A stretch of DNA of 64,000 nt, taken from contig NZ_CP110008.1 in NCBI RefSeq assembly GCF_025947285.1, positions 1,054,001 through 1,118,000 of the forward strand, written 5' to 3'. The notes under the pieces are model-generated. The model searched no databases and was not told the DNA's origin. It worked only from the letters and a program-made list of their open reading frames with translations. Positions within the stretch are counted from its first letter, which is position 1, and each line of letters begins with the position of its first letter. This stretch comes from Flavobacterium sp. N2820 (GTDB lineage Bacteria; Bacteroidota; Bacteroidia; Flavobacteriales; Flavobacteriaceae). A program made the translations under genes and the position numbers. Positions 33,536-42,054 of this stretch are shown piece by piece.

Positions 33536-33620
33536 CGGAGAAAGAGGGATTCGAACCCCCGGACCTGTTACAGTCAACAGTTTTCAAGACTGCCGCATTC
33601 GACCACTCTGCCATTTCTCC
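33536..33620 (-). tRNA. tRNA-Ser (anticodon TGA)
   Basis: On the minus strand the sequence starts GGAGAAA and ends TTTCTCCG, giving a 7-bp acceptor stem. The anticodon arm reads CAGT-CTTGAAA-ACTG with anticodon TGA, which reads UCA codons. A long variable arm confirms a type II tRNA, and the T arm has GGTTCGAATCC-like structure. The 3' CCA is not encoded. The gene is the likely integration target of the neighbouring element. Confidence 0.95.
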
Positions 33621-33789
33621 AATAAGTCGTGCAATCATTTCCGTATTGCGAGTGCAAATATAGAACGTTTTTTTATTTCTGCAAGCGTTTTAAGAACAAA
33701 AAATAACATTTTTTATGCACTTTTTTACAAAACTCTGAATTTCAGCAGATAGCCAATCTATATTTTTTAAAGAAATAGTTCCCTACTCC

Positions 33790-34023
33790 CTATTTTACCT
33801 CTTTCACACCACTAATAAAAATCCATTTCATAAAGATTTTTTCGCCATCATGCGTTTTGATCGCTTGAAATTTAGGCGACAAAATCAAGGAAACCATAAA
33901 AGCAGTTCCAGCTATCCACAAACCTTGCAAGTTGGAATAATTCATAACCAATAAATAGGCAGGAATATAAAAAACACTAAACCCTATAAAGTTATATATA
34001 AATGATTTTACTTTTTTACTCAT
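33790..34023 (-). CDS. small two-span membrane protein
   Basis: This 77-residue protein has two hydrophobic segments (about residues 12-29 and 33-50) and a charged tail (KTHDGEKIFMKWIF). Similar short membrane proteins are common in flavobacterial genomes, but I do not recognise a named family or function. It stands alone between the tRNA-Ser and the rRNA methyltransferase gene, with a heptamer repeat array in its upstream region. Confidence 0.6.
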   Translation of the reverse strand: MSKKVKSFIYNFIGFSVFYIPAYLLVMNYSNLQGLWIAGTAFMVSLILSPKFQAIKTHDGEKIFMKWIFISGVKEVK

Positions 34024-34069
34024 TGTATTTTTATTTAATTATTGAAACTCTATTCTAAACACCAATCAC

Positions 34070-34139
34070 TGAACACCGAACACTGAATACTGAACACTGA
34101 ATACTGAACACCGAACACTGAACACTGAACACCGAACAC
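34070..34139. repeat. ten tandem copies of the heptamer YGAAYAC
   Basis: Ten back-to-back 7-base units (mostly TGAACAC, with CGAACAC and TGAATAC variants) fill 70 bases, starting directly after the stop of the methyltransferase gene. Two further units (TGAACAC, TGAATAC) lie at 44824-44837, also touching a stop codon. Unit variants are mixed, so this is an old array and not a recent expansion. Confidence 0.85.
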
Positions 34140-35303
34140 TTATCCCTCACTATTCATATACTTACCTTTCTTACTGCCTTCATACATTTCGTATTTCACC
34201 AAACGGGCTTCTAACTTACCATTGAACAGTTTAATCTTTCTACTGGGTTTTAAGCCTACGAATTTCAAAGCTTCTAAATTAGCAGTAATGAACCAAGCGT
34301 TGGTATTCGGATAATTTTGTTTTAACGTATCGCCAATTTCTCTATAAAAACGCTCCATATCAATATCCAAACGCTCTCCATAAGGCGGATTGAACACCAT
34401 GTGTAACGGTCCTTCGGTTTCTTTTTTAGAATCAAAGAAGTTTTCATTGGTAATGGTAATGTATTCGTCTAAATTGGCGTTTCTAACATTGTCTTTTGCT
34501 TTAGCAACCGCACTTGGCGCTTTGTCATAGCCTGTAATCGTGTAATGAAATTCGCGCGTTTTCTTTAATAACGATTCCATAATGTTATCAAACAATTCCG
34601 CATCCCAATCTTTCCATTTCTCAAAACCAAATTCCTTACGGTTAATATTCGCTGGAACGTTGCAAGCAATCATCGCCGCTTCCGCCAAAATAGTTCCTGA
34701 ACCACACATTGGGTCTAAGAAATGACTCTTACCTTCCCAACCCGCTAAAATCAACATTCCTGCTGCTAAAACTTCGTTGATAGGCGCAATATTCGTAGCC
34801 GTTCGATACCCTCTATGGTGCAACGAAGCACCCGAAGAATCTAACGAAACCGTTACATTATCTCTATCAATATGCACGTGAATTTGTAAATCTGGGAAGT
34901 CTTTATCGATACTTGGACGCTTTCCGTTCAAATCTCTAAATTGATCCACAATCGCATCTTTCGTTTTCAAAGCCACAAACTGACTGTGATTGAAGTTTTC
35001 AGAATGTAATGTAGTTTCTACTAAAAACGTATTGTGTTCCGTCAAGTAATCCGACCAATCAATCGCTCTAATGCCTTCATACAACGCTTTGTCGTTATGT
35101 GCTTTAAACGTTTTTATAGGTTTTAAGATTTTTAAAGCCGTACGAAGTGCCAAATTGGCTTTGTACATAAATCCTTTATCTCCTTTAAAACTAACTACAC
35201 GCGTACCAATTTCAACTTGTTGCGCACCAAGAATTTGTAGTTCTCTTGCTAATATTTCTTCAAAACCAAAGAAGGTTTTGGCGGTCATTTTATAATTTTC
35301 CAT
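34140..35303 (-). CDS. THUMP-domain class I methyltransferase, RlmL-like (23S rRNA m2G)
   Basis: This 387-residue protein has an N-terminal THUMP domain (about residues 45-150) that binds RNA and a C-terminal SAM methyltransferase with FLDPMCGSGTIL and the catalytic NPPYGERL motif of N2-guanine methyltransferases. It corresponds to the N-terminal half of E. coli RlmL, which methylates G2445 of 23S rRNA; the second methyltransferase half (RlmK) is absent, as is usual in Bacteroidota. The gene is divergent from the next methyltransferase. Confidence 0.88.
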   Translation of the reverse strand: MENYKMTAKTFFGFEEILARELQILGAQQVEIGTRVVSFKGDKGFMYKANLALRTALKILKPIKTFKAHNDKALYEGIRAIDWSDYLTEHNTFLVETTLHSENFNHSQFVALKTKDAIVDQFRDLNGKRPSIDKDFPDLQIHVHIDRDNVTVSLDSSGASLHHRGYRTATNIAPINEVLAAGMLILAGWEGKSHFLDPMCGSGTILAEAAMIACNVPANINRKEFGFEKWKDWDAELFDNIMESLLKKTREFHYTITGYDKAPSAVAKAKDNVRNANLDEYITITNENFFDSKKETEGPLHMVFNPPYGERLDIDMERFYREIGDTLKQNYPNTNAWFITANLEALKFVGLKPSRKIKLFNGKLEARLVKYEMYEGSKKGKYMNSEG

Positions 35304-35414
35304 TTCCTTTTCTTTAAAATAGTAATTTCCTTTTCCTTACTATTATTTTTAAATTTGATTTCCGAAATTAGAAATCAATATTCGTATTAATTGAATTATC
35401 GTGCAAAAATACAC

Positions 35415-35422
35415 TAAATTTG
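35415..35422 (+). promoter_or_regulatory. Bacteroidota -7 box upstream of the methyltransferase-ZIP operon
   Basis: TAAATTTG matches the flavobacterial -7 consensus TAnnTTTG, with a TTG-like -33 box about 20 bases upstream (35391). Expected transcription start is about 7 bases on, just upstream of the ATG at 35451. Confidence 0.45.
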
Positions 35423-35450
35423 CTTCTTGAAAGAAACGAATTTAGAATTA

Positions 35451-36194
35451 ATGTCAGAAATACAAAAGACTTCAACAGAAAATTGGTTTGCCTCTTGGTT
35501 TGATACCAAATATTATCACATTTTATACAAAGAACGCAACGACGAAGAGGCCCAATTGTTAATGGATAATTTGACGCACTATTTAAACCTTCCAGAAGAC
35601 GCTAAAATCTTAGACTTAGCTTGTGGAAAAGGACGCCATGCCATTTACTTAAACTCCCTAGACTTTGACGTTACAGGTGCCGATTTATCTGAAAATAGTA
35701 TTGCCGAAGCTTCTAAATTTGCAAACGATAAACTCCACTTCAAAGTACACGATATGCGTGAACCGTTTGAAGAAAAATACGATGCCATTTTTAATTTATT
35801 CACCAGCTTTGGCTATTTTGAAGACAATGCCGACAATTATAAAACCATCAAAGCCATTCATGATAGCTTAACCGAAACCGGATTTGCGGTTATCGATTTT
35901 ATGAATGTGGATTATGTTGTAGAAAATTTAGTGGCTGATGAAGTAAAATCAGTAGACGGAATAGATTTTCATATCAAACGCTATTTGAAAGACGGCTACA
36001 TTTACAAAGAAATTGATTTTGAAGACCAAGGCGAAACGTTTCATTTTACCGAAAAAGTACAAGCACTTCGCCTGTCCGATTTTGAACAAATTATGGAAGA
36101 AGCGGGTATCTTTTTATTGGATATCTTTGGCGATTATAAATTGCGAAAGTTCTTTAAAACACAATCCGAACGTTTAATTATGATTTTTAAATAA
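35451..36194 (+). CDS. class I SAM-dependent methyltransferase
   Basis: This protein of about 247 residues has SAM motif I ILDLACGKGRHA (near residue 46), motif II VTGADLSENSI and motif IV DAIFNLFTSFGYF, as in many uncharacterised Bacteroidota methyltransferases. Substrate unknown. I start it at the ATG at 35451 (MSEIQKTS), not the in-frame TTG eight codons earlier, because the promoter and ATG fit. Its stop overlaps the ATG of the ZIP gene by one base. Confidence 0.85.
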   Translation: MSEIQKTSTENWFASWFDTKYYHILYKERNDEEAQLLMDNLTHYLNLPEDAKILDLACGKGRHAIYLNSLDFDVTGADLSENSIAEASKFANDKLHFKVHDMREPFEEKYDAIFNLFTSFGYFEDNADNYKTIKAIHDSLTETGFAVIDFMNVDYVVENLVADEVKSVDGIDFHIKRYLKDGYIYKEIDFEDQGETFHFTEKVQALRLSDFEQIMEEAGIFLLDIFGDYKLRKFFKTQSERLIMIFK

Positions 36195-36928
36195 TGCAGT
36201 ATATCATCACCTTTTCAGCTGTTATTTTAGGGTTTTTAATCGCTTTGTTTTTAAAACCACAAAAGAAAAAAAACATCAAATTATTGTTGGCATTCAGTGG
36301 TGCGTTTTTACTTTCGCTTACCGTTTTACACCTACTTCCTGAATTATTTAGCGAAGGACACAATCACGTTCACGAAGGAGAAGAAGCACATGCCACGTTA
36401 CCAGTTGGTGTTTTCATTATGATTGGAATTTTATTTCAAATCTTATTGGAATTTTTCTCAAAAGGTGCCGAACACGGTCACGTACATGTACATACCGACG
36501 AACATAACGAATTGCATCACATTCCGTGGTTGTTGTTTATTAGTTTGTGTATTCACGCCTTGTTAGAAGGTTTTCCAATTCACGAAAACAACAATTTAGC
36601 CTATGGAATTGCAGTACACCACTTCCCTATTGCCATTATTTTGACCTTGTTTTTCGTAAATGCGAAGATGAATAAACTAATGATTTTTGCTTTTATGTTT
36701 TCCTTCGCATTAATGACACCACTAGGCACTTTATTAGCGGAACAAATGCATTTTGCTCAACATTATTCAAAGGAAATTTCGGCTGTAGTAGTGGGAATTT
36801 TATTTCACATTTCCTCAACAATTATTTTTGAAAGTAACGAAGGACATAAATTCAATTTGGCTAAAATTACCATGATTGTGTTTGGTTTCGTTTTGGCATA
36901 TATAATTGAAATGGGGCATTCGCATTAA
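36194..36928 (+). CDS. ZIP-family metal transporter
   Basis: This 244-residue inner-membrane protein has about eight hydrophobic segments, a His-rich region (GHNHVHEGEEAH) and another (GHVHVHTDEHNELHH), and the ZIP pattern around helices IV-V (LCIHALLEGFPI; IAVHHFPIAIIL) where conserved His/Glu residues bind the metal. ZIP proteins import Zn or Fe into the cytosol; which one here is unknown. It overlaps the methyltransferase gene by one base. Confidence 0.9.
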   Translation: MQYIITFSAVILGFLIALFLKPQKKKNIKLLLAFSGAFLLSLTVLHLLPELFSEGHNHVHEGEEAHATLPVGVFIMIGILFQILLEFFSKGAEHGHVHVHTDEHNELHHIPWLLFISLCIHALLEGFPIHENNNLAYGIAVHHFPIAIILTLFFVNAKMNKLMIFAFMFSFALMTPLGTLLAEQMHFAQHYSKEISAVVVGILFHISSTIIFESNEGHKFNLAKITMIVFGFVLAYIIEMGHSH

Positions 36929-36965
36929 AAAGCAATAAACACATAAATCATATGTAGTTTTTAGT

Positions 36966-36973
36966 TAAATTTG
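36966..36973 (+). promoter_or_regulatory. Bacteroidota -7 box before the PH-domain gene
   Basis: TAAATTTG matches TAnnTTTG, ending 22 bases before the next ATG. The -33 region is not well conserved. Confidence 0.4.
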
Positions 36974-36995
36974 AAGAACATTTAAAACAATTAAT

Positions 36996-37376
36996 ATGGG
37001 ATTATTTTCTGCGCTACTTGGCAATGCAGGTGCTGTAAATCAAGAAACTTTAGTGAAAGAGTATGGCAAACTTTTAATTACAGGTGAAGAAATCGAGTTA
37101 GGTTTCAAACTAATCCGAGATACTTTTATTTTCACCAACAAACGATTAATTCTAATTGAAAAACAAGGAATTACAGGTAGTAAAATTGAATATAAATCCA
37201 TCACATACAAGAGTATTTCACGTTTCAGCATAGAAACTGCAGGCACTTTTGACTTAGAAGCCGAATTAAAAATATGGGTTTCAAGCGAAGCCAATCCAAG
37301 TATCGTGAAACAATTTAATAAATCAGTTAATGTGTATGATGTGCAAAATGTTTTAGCACATCATGTTTTAAAATAA
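36996..37376 (+). CDS. bacterial PH-domain protein
   Basis: This 126-residue soluble protein matches the bacterial pleckstrin-homology family (PF08000 type): a small beta-rich domain with FIFTNKRLILIEKQG and YKSISRFSIETAGTFDLEAE. Members form ring-like oligomers; function is unknown. It lies four bases before murQ. Confidence 0.8.
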   Translation: MGLFSALLGNAGAVNQETLVKEYGKLLITGEEIELGFKLIRDTFIFTNKRLILIEKQGITGSKIEYKSITYKSISRFSIETAGTFDLEAELKIWVSSEANPSIVKQFNKSVNVYDVQNVLAHHVLK

Positions 37377-37380
37377 TCGC

Positions 37381-38199
37381 ATGAACTTTACCAAAACCAC
37401 TGAACAAGCCTCCAAATACGAACATTTAGAAAAAATGTCGGTTACCGATTTGTTGACCAATATCAACAACGAGGACAAAACCGTACCGTTAGCCGTAGAA
37501 AAAGCCATACCACAAATTGAAACTTTAGTGACTGAAATCGTTACGAAAATGAAACAAGGTGGTCGTTTATTTTACATTGGCGCAGGCACTTCAGGGCGTT
37601 TAGGAATTGTAGATGCATCAGAATGTCCACCTACGTTTGGTGTTCCGTTTGATTTGGTTATCGGAATTATAGCTGGTGGCGATACTGCCATTAGAAAAGC
37701 AGTAGAATTTGCCGAAGACGACAGCGCACAAGCGTGGAAAGATTTACAAGAATGGAATATCAATGAAAATGATGTCGTAATAGGTATTGCTGCTTCGGGA
37801 ACAACACCTTATGTAATTGGTGGGTTAGAAATGTGCCATCAACACAACATCAGCACAGGAAGCATCAGTTGCAACGCGGGAAGTCCGTTATCTAAAACCG
37901 CTAAATTTCCGATTGATGTGGTCGTTGGACCAGAGTTCGTCACGGGAAGTTCACGCATGAAAGCAGGAACGGCTCAGAAATTAGTTTTAAACATGATTTC
38001 GACCGCAACCATGATACAGCTGGGCAAAGTAAAAGGCAACAAAATGGTCGACATGCAATTGAGTAACACCAAATTAATTGATAGAGGCACCCGAATGATT
38101 ATGGAGGAAATTCCGGTAAGTTATGAAGAAGCCAATCAATTATTAAACACCCATGGAAGTGTTAGAAACGCAGTAGATTATTACAACAACAATAACTAG
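37381..38199 (+). CDS. murQ: N-acetylmuramic acid 6-phosphate etherase
   Basis: MurQ cleaves the lactyl ether of N-acetylmuramic acid 6-phosphate to give GlcNAc 6-phosphate and D-lactate in peptidoglycan recycling. The 272-residue protein has the SIS domain (GAGTSGRLGIVDASECPPTF, near residue 67) and the second signature GSSRMKAGTAQKLVLNMIST. The catalytic Glu belongs to DASECP. Length and motifs are those of a complete enzyme. Three small genes follow on the same strand. Confidence 0.95.
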   Translation: MNFTKTTEQASKYEHLEKMSVTDLLTNINNEDKTVPLAVEKAIPQIETLVTEIVTKMKQGGRLFYIGAGTSGRLGIVDASECPPTFGVPFDLVIGIIAGGDTAIRKAVEFAEDDSAQAWKDLQEWNINENDVVIGIAASGTTPYVIGGLEMCHQHNISTGSISCNAGSPLSKTAKFPIDVVVGPEFVTGSSRMKAGTAQKLVLNMISTATMIQLGKVKGNKMVDMQLSNTKLIDRGTRMIMEEIPVSYEEANQLLNTHGSVRNAVDYYNNNN

Positions 38200-38208
38200 A
38201 AATTCAGC

Positions 38209-38673
38209 ATGAAAAAATTATTTTTAAGCATAGCCATAGTAGGATTTTCAATTGGTTTTGCACAAAATTTAGAGTATTCAAAAGGCAAAATTTATCAAGC
38301 AGGTGAACAATTGTCTTCGTATGAAACCAAACTAGTAATGGCCTCCAATTTAAAAGCGCAATATGCATTTAAAAAAGCCAAAAATAAAGAATCAATAGGT
38401 GGCTTCTTACTTGGCTTAGGAATAGGAACAACTGCTGCCGATTTAGTAATGGGATTAACCTCTGATGTTAAATATCCAACAGGGATAACTTACGTTGGTG
38501 TAGGATTAATGGCACTATCCATTCCTGTTTTATCAGGAAGAAAAAAATTGATTGAAGAAAGTGTGGATAGCTACAACCAAGGATTAAAAAACGAGAAGAA
38601 AACTCTAGGGGATAATTTCGAATTAAATATCGTGAACAATTCCAATGGACTTGGGATTCAAATTAATTTTTAA
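38209..38673 (+). CDS. secreted or membrane-anchored protein of unknown function
   Basis: This 154-residue protein has a signal peptide (ending IGFAQ, about residue 19) and two hydrophobic Gly-rich segments near its middle (GGFLLGLGIGTTAADLVMGL; TGITYVGVGLMALSIPVL), then a charged tail. I do not recognise the family. It lies between murQ and the DUF6095-like gene, sharing its last base with that gene's start. Confidence 0.65.
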   Translation: MKKLFLSIAIVGFSIGFAQNLEYSKGKIYQAGEQLSSYETKLVMASNLKAQYAFKKAKNKESIGGFLLGLGIGTTAADLVMGLTSDVKYPTGITYVGVGLMALSIPVLSGRKKLIEESVDSYNQGLKNEKKTLGDNFELNIVNNSNGLGIQINF

Positions 38674-38909
38674 TGGCAACCAATAAAAAAATATTAGTAA
38701 AAGGAATACGATATTTATCGGGTGCTTTACCAATGTTATTCATAGGACCTATAATTATCAATAGTGCTTTTAAAAATCAAGATAACCCTTTATATCCTTA
38801 TGTTTTAGGATTAGGAATTATTGGCTGTTTGTTTGCCATGTTTTTGATTTATAAAGGAATCCAAACGATTTTAAAAAGCTTATTTGATGGCGATAAACAA
38901 GGGGAATAA
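38673..38909 (+). CDS. DUF6095-like small membrane protein
   Basis: This 78-residue protein has two membrane spans (LSGALPMLFIGPIII and LGLGIIGCLFAMFLIYKGI). The opening and spacing match the flavobacterial DUF6095 family from memory. Function is unknown. Confidence 0.7.
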   Translation: MATNKKILVKGIRYLSGALPMLFIGPIIINSAFKNQDNPLYPYVLGLGIIGCLFAMFLIYKGIQTILKSLFDGDKQGE

Positions 38910-38927
38910 CAAATTCAAATACAACCC

Positions 38928-39314
38928 ATGAAATTCAACTTACAAAATACAATTTACGGTTTACTACTTCTAACATTGCTGACTTCTTGTTACAATCAAG
39001 AACGCAATTGTAACGATTTTAAAACGGGTAAATTTACTTCGGAAACCGAAATTGAAGGCAAAAAATACACCAGTACTTTTGAACGAAACGATTCTATTCA
39101 AATAGAAAGCTACGAAGGTAAAATTGATACTTTTAAAGTGCGATGGACCAATGATTGCGAATACATTATTCAAAATACGAATCCAAAAAACCGCGAAGAA
39201 AAAAAACCAGTTCAAATGAAAATTTTGACAACTAACGCTGATTCATATACATTTGAATATTCTTTTGTGGGCGATTCAAAAAAACAGCGTGGAACTGTAA
39301 CAAAACTGAACTAA
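38928..39314 (+). CDS. small lipoprotein
   Basis: This 128-residue protein has a lipobox (LLTSC, Cys at about residue 21) and a short beta-rich domain. Relatives are often mislabelled 'DNA topoisomerase IV' in databases, probably because of neighbours; nothing in the sequence is enzymatic. It lies between the DUF6095-like and TerC genes. Confidence 0.65.
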   Translation: MKFNLQNTIYGLLLLTLLTSCYNQERNCNDFKTGKFTSETEIEGKKYTSTFERNDSIQIESYEGKIDTFKVRWTNDCEYIIQNTNPKNREEKKPVQMKILTTNADSYTFEYSFVGDSKKQRGTVTKLN

Positions 39315-39347
39315 ACAACGTTAAACACAATTTAAAACACTACATAA

Positions 39348-40118
39348 ATGGAAGTTTTCTTAAACCCAGATGCTTGGATAGCACTTTTGACTTTAACCTT
39401 TTTAGAAATCATATTAGGTATTGATAACATCATTTTTATCTCGATAGTAACAGGAAAATTACCTGAAGAAAAACGTAAAAAAGCTACACGAGTAGGATTA
39501 TTTTTAGCGATGTTTATGCGTATTGCATTGCTTTTCGGAATTACCATTTTAATAGCAATGAAAGCACCTTGGTTTAGTTTTGATTTTGGATGGTTCTCTG
39601 CAGATATAACTGGTCAAGCCTTAATTTTATTATTAGGAGGTTTGTTCTTAATTTACAAAAGCACGAAGGAAATCCATGAAAAAGTAGACCACAAAGGTGA
39701 AGAAGAAAAAGAACTAAAAACTTCGGCAACCAAATCATTTGGAAGCGTTATTGGTCAAATTTTATTAATCGACATCATTTTCTCTGTAGACAGTATTTTA
39801 ACTGCTGTAGGTATGACTAATGGCATCGAAGGTGCGTTAGTAATTATGATTACTGCTGTGGTTATTTCTGTGGGTGTTATGATGTTATTTGCAGTTCCTG
39901 TTGGCAATTTTGTAAATGCCAATCCTTCTATTCAAATTTTAGGGTTAGCCTTCTTAATCTTAATTGGATTCATGCTTATTACCGAAAGTATGCACTTGTC
40001 ACACGCTGAATTAGCGGGTCAACACGTAGGTGCAGTTCCAAAAGGCTATTTATATTTTGCAATTGCATTCTCTTTAGCCGTAGAATTTATTAATATGAAG
40101 ATGCGTAAGAAAAACTAA
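39348..40118 (+). CDS. TerC-family integral membrane protein
   Basis: This 256-residue protein has eight or so membrane spans and the TerC motifs LEIILGIDNIIFISI in the first span and LLIDIIFSVDSILTAVG in the middle, with the charged Asp residues conserved. TerC-family proteins serve in metal (Mn or Ca) export to metallate exported enzymes or in tellurite tolerance; substrate not known here. The gene ends at a bidirectional terminator. Confidence 0.9.
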   Translation: MEVFLNPDAWIALLTLTFLEIILGIDNIIFISIVTGKLPEEKRKKATRVGLFLAMFMRIALLFGITILIAMKAPWFSFDFGWFSADITGQALILLLGGLFLIYKSTKEIHEKVDHKGEEEKELKTSATKSFGSVIGQILLIDIIFSVDSILTAVGMTNGIEGALVIMITAVVISVGVMMLFAVPVGNFVNANPSIQILGLAFLILIGFMLITESMHLSHAELAGQHVGAVPKGYLYFAIAFSLAVEFINMKMRKKN

Positions 40119-40136
40119 TTCTAAACTAAGTACATA

Positions 40137-40167
40137 AAAAATGTCCCGATAATATCGGGACATTTTT
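40137..40167. terminator. strong bidirectional terminator between terC and fhs
   Basis: AAAAATGTCCCGAT and ATCGGGACATTTTT form a 14-bp perfect stem with a 3-base loop, between convergent genes. The A/T ends give T-runs in both directions. Confidence 0.9.
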
Positions 40168-40187
40168 ATTTTATAAAGCATTTAGTT

Positions 40188-41861
40188 TTAAGACAATCCT
40201 GTAATTCTTCCATCGTTATCAATATCAATTCGCTCTGCGTTTGGAACAGCGGGTAAACCAGGCATTCGCATTACTTCACCTAAAAGCGGTACAATGAATC
40301 CAGCACCACTCGCAATTTCAAATTCACGAACCGTAATATCAAAATTTGTAGGGCGACCAATTAACTTTTCATTATCTGAAAAACTCGCTGGCGTTTTAGC
40401 CATACAAACCGAAAAATGACTAAATCCTAAATCGTTAATCATTTTTAATTGTGTTTTTGCTTTTGGAGAAAAATCTACCGTATGGGCACCATAAATCTCA
40501 GTAGCAACCGTTTTAATCTTATACTCAATACTATCCGAAGGCACATAAAGCGGTTTGTAATTTGCTTTTCCTGCTTCTATTTCGGCAATAACTTTAGAAG
40601 CCAATTCAGCCGAACCTTTTCCCCCTTCAACAAAAGCAGTACTCACAATTGCGGTTACCCCTTTTGCAGCACATAATTCTTTCAATTTATCGTATTCTGC
40701 TTGCGTATCATCTGGAAAAGCATTCACACAAACTACTGGGTTAATTCCAAACTTCTGAATGTTTTCGATGTGTTTTTCTAAATTACAAAAACCACTTTCA
40801 ATAGCAGCCACTTTTGGTACTTTCAATTCATATTCACTCATTCCAGCATGATGTTTTATCGCTCTCAAAGTAGCTACTAAAACCACTGCATCAGGCTTTA
40901 AACCGGCTTGCTCACATTTGATATGCAAGAATTTTTCGGCACCTAAATCGGCACCAAAACCAGCTTCTGTAACTACATAATCACCAAGCGATAATCCCAT
41001 TTTGGTAGCAATTGCGGTATTCGTTCCTTGTGCAATACTCGCAAATGGACCACCATGCAAAATAGCAGGATTTCCGTCTAAAGTTTGCACTAAATTAGGT
41101 TTAATGGCATCTTTCAACAAAACAGTCATTGCTCCTACCGCATTCAAATCGCGGGCAAAAATAGGCTTTCCATCAAACGTTTTTCCAATAAAAATATTTC
41201 CTAAACGAAGTTTCAAATCTTCTAAATCTTTTGCCAAACACAAAATCGCCATCACTTCCGAAGCGGGTGTTATATTGAAACCGTCTTCGCGTAACATTCC
41301 GTTTGTTTTACCACCAACACCAATAATAATATGACGAAGCGAACGATCGTTCATGTCCATTACTCGTTTCCAAGCAATTGTTCTCGGATCTAAATTCAAA
41401 GAATATTTTTGATTTTGCAGATTATTATCAATCATCGCCGAAAGCAAGTTATTTGCTTTTTCAATCGCAGAGAAATCACCTGTAAAATGCAAATTAATGT
41501 CTTCCATAGGCAAAACTTGGGCATAACCACCACCAGCAGCACCTCCTTTTAAACCAAAAACAGGTCCAAGAGAGGGTTCTCTCAAAACCGCAATTGCTTT
41601 TTTACCGATGTAATTCAATCCATCGGTTAAACCAATTGACATAGTGGTTTTCCCTTCACCATATTTGGTAGGCGACATGGCAGAAACTAAAATTAGTTTT
41701 CCTTTCGGATTTTCGTGTTGTAAGTGTAAGGGTAATTTGGCTTTGTATTTGCCATAATATTCTAAATCGTCGTTTGAAATATTGATTTTATTAGCGATTT
41801 CTTTAATGTGAGACATGGTTGCATTTTGTGCAATTTCAATGTCTGATGGAAATGTTGACAT
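40188..41861 (-). CDS. fhs: formate-tetrahydrofolate ligase
   Basis: This 557-residue ATP-dependent enzyme makes 10-formyltetrahydrofolate from formate. It has the P-loop SPTKYGEGKTTMSIG (near residue 65) and the family segment FGLKGGAAGGGYAQVLPMED, as well as EAGFGADLGAEKF. Length matches complete Fhs proteins. It reads towards terC, separated by the hairpin at 40137-40167. Confidence 0.95.
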   Translation of the reverse strand: MSTFPSDIEIAQNATMSHIKEIANKINISNDDLEYYGKYKAKLPLHLQHENPKGKLILVSAMSPTKYGEGKTTMSIGLTDGLNYIGKKAIAVLREPSLGPVFGLKGGAAGGGYAQVLPMEDINLHFTGDFSAIEKANNLLSAMIDNNLQNQKYSLNLDPRTIAWKRVMDMNDRSLRHIIIGVGGKTNGMLREDGFNITPASEVMAILCLAKDLEDLKLRLGNIFIGKTFDGKPIFARDLNAVGAMTVLLKDAIKPNLVQTLDGNPAILHGGPFASIAQGTNTAIATKMGLSLGDYVVTEAGFGADLGAEKFLHIKCEQAGLKPDAVVLVATLRAIKHHAGMSEYELKVPKVAAIESGFCNLEKHIENIQKFGINPVVCVNAFPDDTQAEYDKLKELCAAKGVTAIVSTAFVEGGKGSAELASKVIAEIEAGKANYKPLYVPSDSIEYKIKTVATEIYGAHTVDFSPKAKTQLKMINDLGFSHFSVCMAKTPASFSDNEKLIGRPTNFDITVREFEIASGAGFIVPLLGEVMRMPGLPAVPNAERIDIDNDGRITGLS

Positions 41862-41934
41862 TAGTTGTTGTGTTATAATTTATAGTAAAATTAGCGAATG
41901 AAATTTTTAAAAAATATGATAAAAATCAAATAAA

Positions 41935-42050
41935 AAAGATGTTCAAAAAAGTTCATTCCCTGTCAAACTGAACTTGTTTCAGTTTCTAAAATTTAGATGC
42001 TGAAACGAATTCAGCATGACAAAAAACATAAAACCTTTCGAACATCTTTT
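41935..42050. terminator. parC terminator whose loop holds an inverted pair of REP-like hairpins
   Basis: AAAAGATGTTC (41935-41944 region) and GAACATCTTTT (42040-42050) can pair as an outer stem just past parC. The loop carries two REP-like repeats in opposite orientation: copy 5 (minus, 41961-41987, stem AAACT/AGTTT around GAAACAAGTTC) and copy 4 (plus, 41995-42021, stem ATGCT/AGCAT around GAAACGAATTC), both ending in GACA. Confidence 0.65.
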
Positions 42051-42054
42051 AATT

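Noticed and set aside
33510..33752. An 80-residue plus-strand frame containing [14 protein letters not shown]
   Set aside because: It is the antisense translation of the tRNA-Ser gene, a known spurious frame type seen in many genomes; the tRNA explains the sequence.
34070..34139. A CRISPR array
   Set aside because: Units are 7 bases, contiguous and without spacers; no cas genes are present.
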